Positions 60,563-64,000 of a stretch of DNA of 64,000 nucleotides are shown here, one piece after another. Source of the DNA: Gracilaria domingensis (taxonomy: Eukaryota; Rhodophyta; Florideophyceae; Gracilariales; Gracilariaceae); assembly GCA_022539475.1 (NCBI GenBank), contig VCMS01000005.1, positions 62,001-126,000 on the forward strand. The letters run 5' to 3'. A program made the translations under genes and the position numbers. The notes below the pieces were generated by a model. It saw only the letters and a list, made by a program, of their open reading frames with translations. It did no database searches and was not told the DNA's origin. The first letter of the stretch is position 1. The number at the start of each line of letters is the position of its first letter.

Positions 60563-61936
60563 TCAGGTCGTACTTTCTTTCCTTCCTTCCATATGTTCCT
60601 CCTTTTGTTCTTCATCTTCTTCTTCCCGATCTTCACTCGTTCGGCCTTTGCCATGTTGAGCTTCTCCTGAAGGTCCGGACTGACTCTGTGTCAACGCTAA
60701 GTCAGATGTGACCCCAATGTCAAGCAGCATCTGGGCCACATCCACACTTTCCCAATAATATTGATGCGCCTTTACCGCACCCCAGCTAGCCATGACATCA
60801 AAAGGAGCAACGGCCACACCATCCTGAAGTTCAAAGTCCATGCGGCCTGAAAGCATAACCTCGTCACCGCCGGTCTCCATATCCTTCTCGTCTTTGTCTT
60901 CCATGTCTGCAGGGACTGCGATGTATCCACTATGTCTCCATGAATCATCCGGTAACTCCTCCATAGAGAAATTCCGTCTTCTGTCACTACCGAGAAAGGA
61001 AAACAAACTATCAATAGCGCCTTGCTCACGACCATTTTCCCTATTCTGGTTGGCACCCTTGTCGCGGTCAGTGGCAGAACCGAGCGACCACAAGTTGTAA
61101 ACGACGTCATCCCAGAACAGACCCACGTCATCCCAGAATGTCCTCTTTTGCGGAGCAACTTTGACAGCTTTCCTGGTTTTCTCGCCCGTGGCCATAAAAG
61201 GTTCAAGTCGAAAAGCAACTGGGTCCATGGGATGAAATATATTGAAGAACCTTATCCTTCCACGTTGTTTTCGTATTGTAGCCAATGCAGATTGATGCTC
61301 ACCGGGTGCCAGAACGGAATATCCAGCAATCGGACAGCCGAGGAACACAACGGCGTCAAGCTGTATGTTGAAAAAGGAGCTGGCGAGCATCTCGGTGACA
61401 ATCATAGCACTGATCGAATGGGCAACGATAGAAACTCTGCCACTGAAATTGGGTCTGTTCCTTCTGACTGCCGACAGCTGCTCATTAAGTTGATGTGAAA
61501 CAAGTCTTGCAATGGAAGAACGCCAAACGTGTGAGGACATCATAAGAACATCTCCAAGACTCTCCGCCACAGCTGCTCGCACGGCCGTGGCAGCTGTCCC
61601 ACAAGTCGGCTCGGCAATTCTGACTTTTGATTGCCATGACTCAAACGCCGGTTGATGCCATTCAACGGGTAAGAAAATGGCTGCAGGAGGGGATTTGTTT
61701 GTATTGCTACGACGGGAGGATTTCTGAAGTCGTTCGCTGACCAGAGTGTAATTCTTTTCGAGTTGTGAAAGACAGGTCTTCAGAGATGATAGCCACGGCT
61801 GATGGTCTACATAAGGGTCCCCAGCTCCATGTATGACAATGAACAAGTGGTCAAGTGGTTGGAGAGAGAATTTGAGGGACGAGTCTAAACCAGGCAACCC
61901 TTCATCCCGGGGTAAAGACAGGCGCATGTTGAGCAT
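60563..61936 (-). CDS. DDHD-domain phospholipase (PA-preferring phospholipase A1-like)
   Basis: 457 residues from ATG 61936 (the frame upstream has only a GTG). The alpha/beta-hydrolase start is HLFIVIHGAGDPYVDH. The nucleophile region reads VSIVAHSISAMIVTEML with Ser174; relatives have GHSLG there. The DDHD domain follows: FFNIFHPMDPVAFRLEPF with Asp238, SGRMDFELQD with Asp367, and AHQYYWESVDVAQMLL with His391, matching NIFHPxDPVAYRxEP and HxxYWESxD of DDHD1/2. These cytosolic enzymes act on phosphatidic acid at ER/Golgi membranes. The C-terminal 50 residues are acidic and Glu/Lys rich. It lacks the long N-terminal region of the animal proteins. Confidence 0.88.
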   Translation of the reverse strand: MLNMRLSLPRDEGLPGLDSSLKFSLQPLDHLFIVIHGAGDPYVDHQPWLSSLKTCLSQLEKNYTLVSERLQKSSRRSNTNKSPPAAIFLPVEWHQPAFESWQSKVRIAEPTCGTAATAVRAAVAESLGDVLMMSSHVWRSSIARLVSHQLNEQLSAVRRNRPNFSGRVSIVAHSISAMIVTEMLASSFFNIQLDAVVFLGCPIAGYSVLAPGEHQSALATIRKQRGRIRFFNIFHPMDPVAFRLEPFMATGEKTRKAVKVAPQKRTFWDDVGLFWDDVVYNLWSLGSATDRDKGANQNRENGREQGAIDSLFSFLGSDRRRNFSMEELPDDSWRHSGYIAVPADMEDKDEKDMETGGDEVMLSGRMDFELQDGVAVAPFDVMASWGAVKAHQYYWESVDVAQMLLDIGVTSDLALTQSQSGPSGEAQHGKGRTSEDREEEDEEQKEEHMEGRKESTT

Positions 61937-62016
61937 GTTTTGTTCAGTGTGCACGGTTTGAAGCGTAGGAGCTTGAGGGTCTAGAGGTTTTGGAGGTAGA
62001 ACTTAAACAGCGGGGC

Positions 62017-62023
62017 TATAAAA
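62017..62023 (+). promoter_or_regulatory. TATA box-like element
   Basis: GGGGCTATAAAACGGCG is a good match to a TATA box on the plus strand. It would place a transcript start near 62045-62055, ahead of the unknown gene at 62143-62702. Confidence 0.45.
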
Positions 62024-62142
62024 CGGCGCAGATGCACAGAATCTAGCGTATCGAAGATAGTTGCACGAGATTGGACAGTGTGCTGCGTTCCGTGGTGTGG
62101 TGATTGGCTGCAACGGTAGGGAAGACTGTGGACGAGTGAACT

Positions 62143-62702
62143 ATGTACGTGGCTGCACTAGCAGTAGGTCGCCAAATGTTGCACAACAGAGCAGCAACTA
62201 CTTCAATCGCGGCCCCATTGAGAGGGTGGTGCGGAGGTTGCGTACGATAGCTGATCGTGACCTGCGACGCGGACCAGGCCTGGCGCTCCGAGGGTGGGCA
62301 GATGGGCTGTTGGCAAGCTGCCGTAGATGCCAGTACCCTCCTATGAACTCAATAGTAGCGGCTTCGAGATTGGATTGGCGCCACGTTTTTGGACGTAGGT
62401 CCCGTTGGTTGAAGCGCTGGTGCCTGTACTGCGTCGGCGATGCGCAATTGAGGGCCTCAACGCAGTTTAGCTCTGCTGACTTTTTGGCCCCCTTCCCTGA
62501 AACCTTTCGGTTGTGTGACGCTACGGGCGTTCACAATTTCCAAGTTGTGAGGTTTCTCGAAGGCACCGCAGAGGGACGCCAGGTATGCGCACAGGTGCGG
62601 CGAATTGAAGTGTGGACTGATCGAGTTGCGTTAACCACCGTCGGCGGTTCTCTCACACTGATTTCAGAGGTTGAGCTGAGGGTGCCGAAATGGCAGAGTT
62701 AA
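62143..62702 (+). CDS. Unknown protein, gene model incomplete
   Basis: A plus-strand frame is open from before 62061 to the stop at 62702. Its only ATG is at 62343, giving 119 residues (MNSIVAASRLDWRHVFGRRS, then TFRLCDATGVHNFQVVRFLE and RRIEVWTDRVALTTVGGSLTL). An ATG at 62143 in another frame starts MYVAALAVGRQMLHNRAATT, which looks like a targeting peptide and could be joined by a small intron (for example donor at 62237 or 62242), but no splice pair stands out. The TATA-like box at 62017 and divergence from the DDHD gene support a real transcript. Not recognised as any family. Confidence 0.4.
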
Positions 62703-63046
62703 TGGCAGAAAATGATTCGACAAGAAACAGGTGCCTTCCAACGGAAAACACAGATCAGATTAGCATCTAGTTCACGGCGCATGTGGTGGTTGTTCCGCTG
62801 CAGACAAACGCTCGGTGGCTGGGAGAAAAGCGTTCGGGAGAAGTTGCAATCAAATGCTGGGGTTGCGCAACAGCTGGTGCTCAAAACGGTCGCTTACCCA
62901 AGGGTATAAGATGCGGTGAGGCGCTGCTAATTTTACAAAGCGCTGGACAAACAATACACATACGAAGGTATATCTGGCGCACACAGATTGGAACGAGGGT
63001 CAAAGGCCTAGAGAGTGGTGAACGACGGGGGCTCAAAAGGCAGGCG
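62703..63046. other. Convergent 3' spacer
   Basis: 344 bp between the unknown plus-strand gene and the CUE-domain gene. Nothing recognised. Confidence 0.4.
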
Positions 63047-63574
63047 TCAAGAATCCTTCTTGGAAGACGAGGAGGCAGCATGTGAATGCGGCGCACGCCT
63101 TCTGGCAGTGTGTCTGGCAGTCGGACTGGTATCATGTGGGGCACGCAACACCAGCGAATCATCCTGCACGCGAGAATACGGACGAGAGGTCTGCGGCGGC
63201 GGTGAAACAAGGTCGTTGTAGAGCTGTGAGACATGGTTGGCCGCAACTCGACCTGCATTGGTGACAGAGTCGACGATGGGGCGAACAGCATTGGATACGT
63301 CCTGCATGGAAGGCAGGGCAAACGGAGCTTGTGACGGCTGCGCGTCTTGCGGCGCATAATTGCTGTGTCCAGACAGAGAATTCTCCTCCTCTTGCAGACG
63401 GCGGGCAAGCGCCTCATCGTGCGCCTCCTGCAGACGACGAGTGGTGGGGTCTATCGCAGGCTCGCCCTGCAGCAGAAAATCGACGGTGCGCTCGACCGAG
63501 TTGTTGTTGGCCTGAAGCGCGGCTTGCAGTGCGCTGCGGTCCTTGTCGGGAAACATTGCTCGAAGGGAGTCCAT
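63047..63574 (-). CDS. CUE-domain (ubiquitin-binding) protein
   Basis: 175 residues starting at ATG 63574, directly with a CUE domain: MDSLRAMFPDKDRSALQAAL, then NNNSVERTVDFLL. The MFP motif (7-9) and the terminal LL pair are the contacts for ubiquitin in this family. A helix EAHDEALARRLQEEEN follows at about 48-63, like the extended helix in other UBA/CUE adaptors, then a Ser/Pro/Arg-rich tail with a lysine-containing end. It probably acts as a ubiquitin adaptor; partner and location unknown. The frame is open upstream of this ATG, but the domain begins at residue 1. Confidence 0.78.
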   Translation of the reverse strand: MDSLRAMFPDKDRSALQAALQANNNSVERTVDFLLQGEPAIDPTTRRLQEAHDEALARRLQEEENSLSGHSNYAPQDAQPSQAPFALPSMQDVSNAVRPIVDSVTNAGRVAANHVSQLYNDLVSPPPQTSRPYSRVQDDSLVLRAPHDTSPTARHTARRRAPHSHAASSSSKKDS

Positions 63575-64000
63575 GGTGAAAGGCAAGAAGCGTTCTGACA
63601 GCCGCTTGTCGGCGTGAAACGAACTGCGCGCGTGCGGATCGTCTGCTGCTGCGGAGCCAAGAAGGTGCGGCACATCACACCACGTCAGGGCAAGCGCACA
63701 GTGGAGGCGAGCAACCGCTGCGTCCAGGGGGGCGTGGTGGCAGAGCGTGTTACACGGGGCCACGCGTGGTCGTGGGCTCGTGTGCGCGGTGTACACGGCT
63801 TCGAAGGCAACGCGCGGATACTGGCGGCTACCACCACCTGCGGCCGCTATCGCGTAAAAAAGTTAAACTTTACAGGGTATTGGCGTGTTGCGACCGGTCA
63901 CGCGCGGTGACGCGAAGCGCGCGATGCGACGTGGCGTGCGCCATAGCGGCGGCCGTGCGTGGGAACGCGCCATCGCCGCCGCCGCCGTCGAGGCGGCGCG
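63575..64000. other. Right-edge spacer, GC-rich
   Basis: 426 bp containing the CUE gene promoter; the last 100 bp are very GC-rich with CGCCGCCGCC runs. No gene start can be recognised before the window ends. Confidence 0.4.

Noticed and set aside
1-64000. CRISPR arrays, operons, toxin-antitoxin or prophage genes
   Set aside because: No regularly spaced direct repeats and no bacterial-type gene clusters; the DNA is plainly eukaryotic.

Overview
This window is nuclear DNA of an intron-poor eukaryote. It carries eukaryote-only machinery (importin beta, eL36, Vps35, Mediator subunit, PRA1, VHS and DDHD proteins) in mostly uninterrupted reading frames. The few introns I could resolve are short (65-130 bp class) with GTAAGT/GTGAGT-type donors. 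Together with a complex-I gamma carbonic anhydrase, a GT28 galactolipid-synthase-like enzyme and a quinolinate phosphoribosyltransferase, this suggests an alga, most likely a red alga with compact gene islands separated by repeat-rich spacers. That assignment is inference; nothing in the window is a species marker.

Layout. 1-8 kb: gamma carbonic anhydrase (runs off the left edge) back to back with ornithine aminotransferase, then eL36 back to back with importin beta-1. 8-10.5 kb: a VHS/GAT sorting adaptor. 10.5-16.4 kb: a gene desert with remnants of a non-LTR retrotransposon that ends in a GAA-repeat tail, two tiny insertions with visible target-site duplications, and a perfect hairpin. 16.4-18.5 kb: a MED8-like gene facing a four-exon C2H2 zinc-finger gene. 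18.5-21.8 kb: desert. 21.8-28.4 kb: a fold-III PLP decarboxylase-like enzyme, a large protein of unknown function, and a PH-domain protein kinase with one intron. 28.4-30.2 kb: spacer with a decayed Copia-like fragment. 30.2-34.7 kb: dihydroorotate dehydrogenase, a type I membrane protein and an aldo-keto reductase, all on the minus strand. 36-42.3 kb: a coiled-coil protein, an unknown protein, PRA1, a mitochondrial carrier and a nucleotide-sugar transporter. 42.3-45.9 kb: desert. 45.9-50.6 kb: a spliced gene resembling bacterial Hc1 histone-like proteins, a small membrane protein, a gamma-glutamylcyclotransferase-like protein and PFK-2/FBPase-2. 50.6-53.5 kb: more retroelement pieces and two clusters of a TTGCAATC motif. 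53.5-63.6 kb: GT28 glycosyltransferase, quinolinate phosphoribosyltransferase, Vps35 (broken by an apparent one-base deletion), a DDHD phospholipase, an unknown gene and a CUE-domain protein.

There is no operon or defence system. Genes are ordinary housekeeping and trafficking genes, several in divergent pairs with short shared promoters. The most interesting points are the intron-containing Hc1-like gene, the Vps35 frame break, the DDHD enzyme lacking both glycines of its nucleophile elbow, the GAA-tailed retroposon family, the TTGCAATC clusters and a set of perfect palindromes in the spacers.
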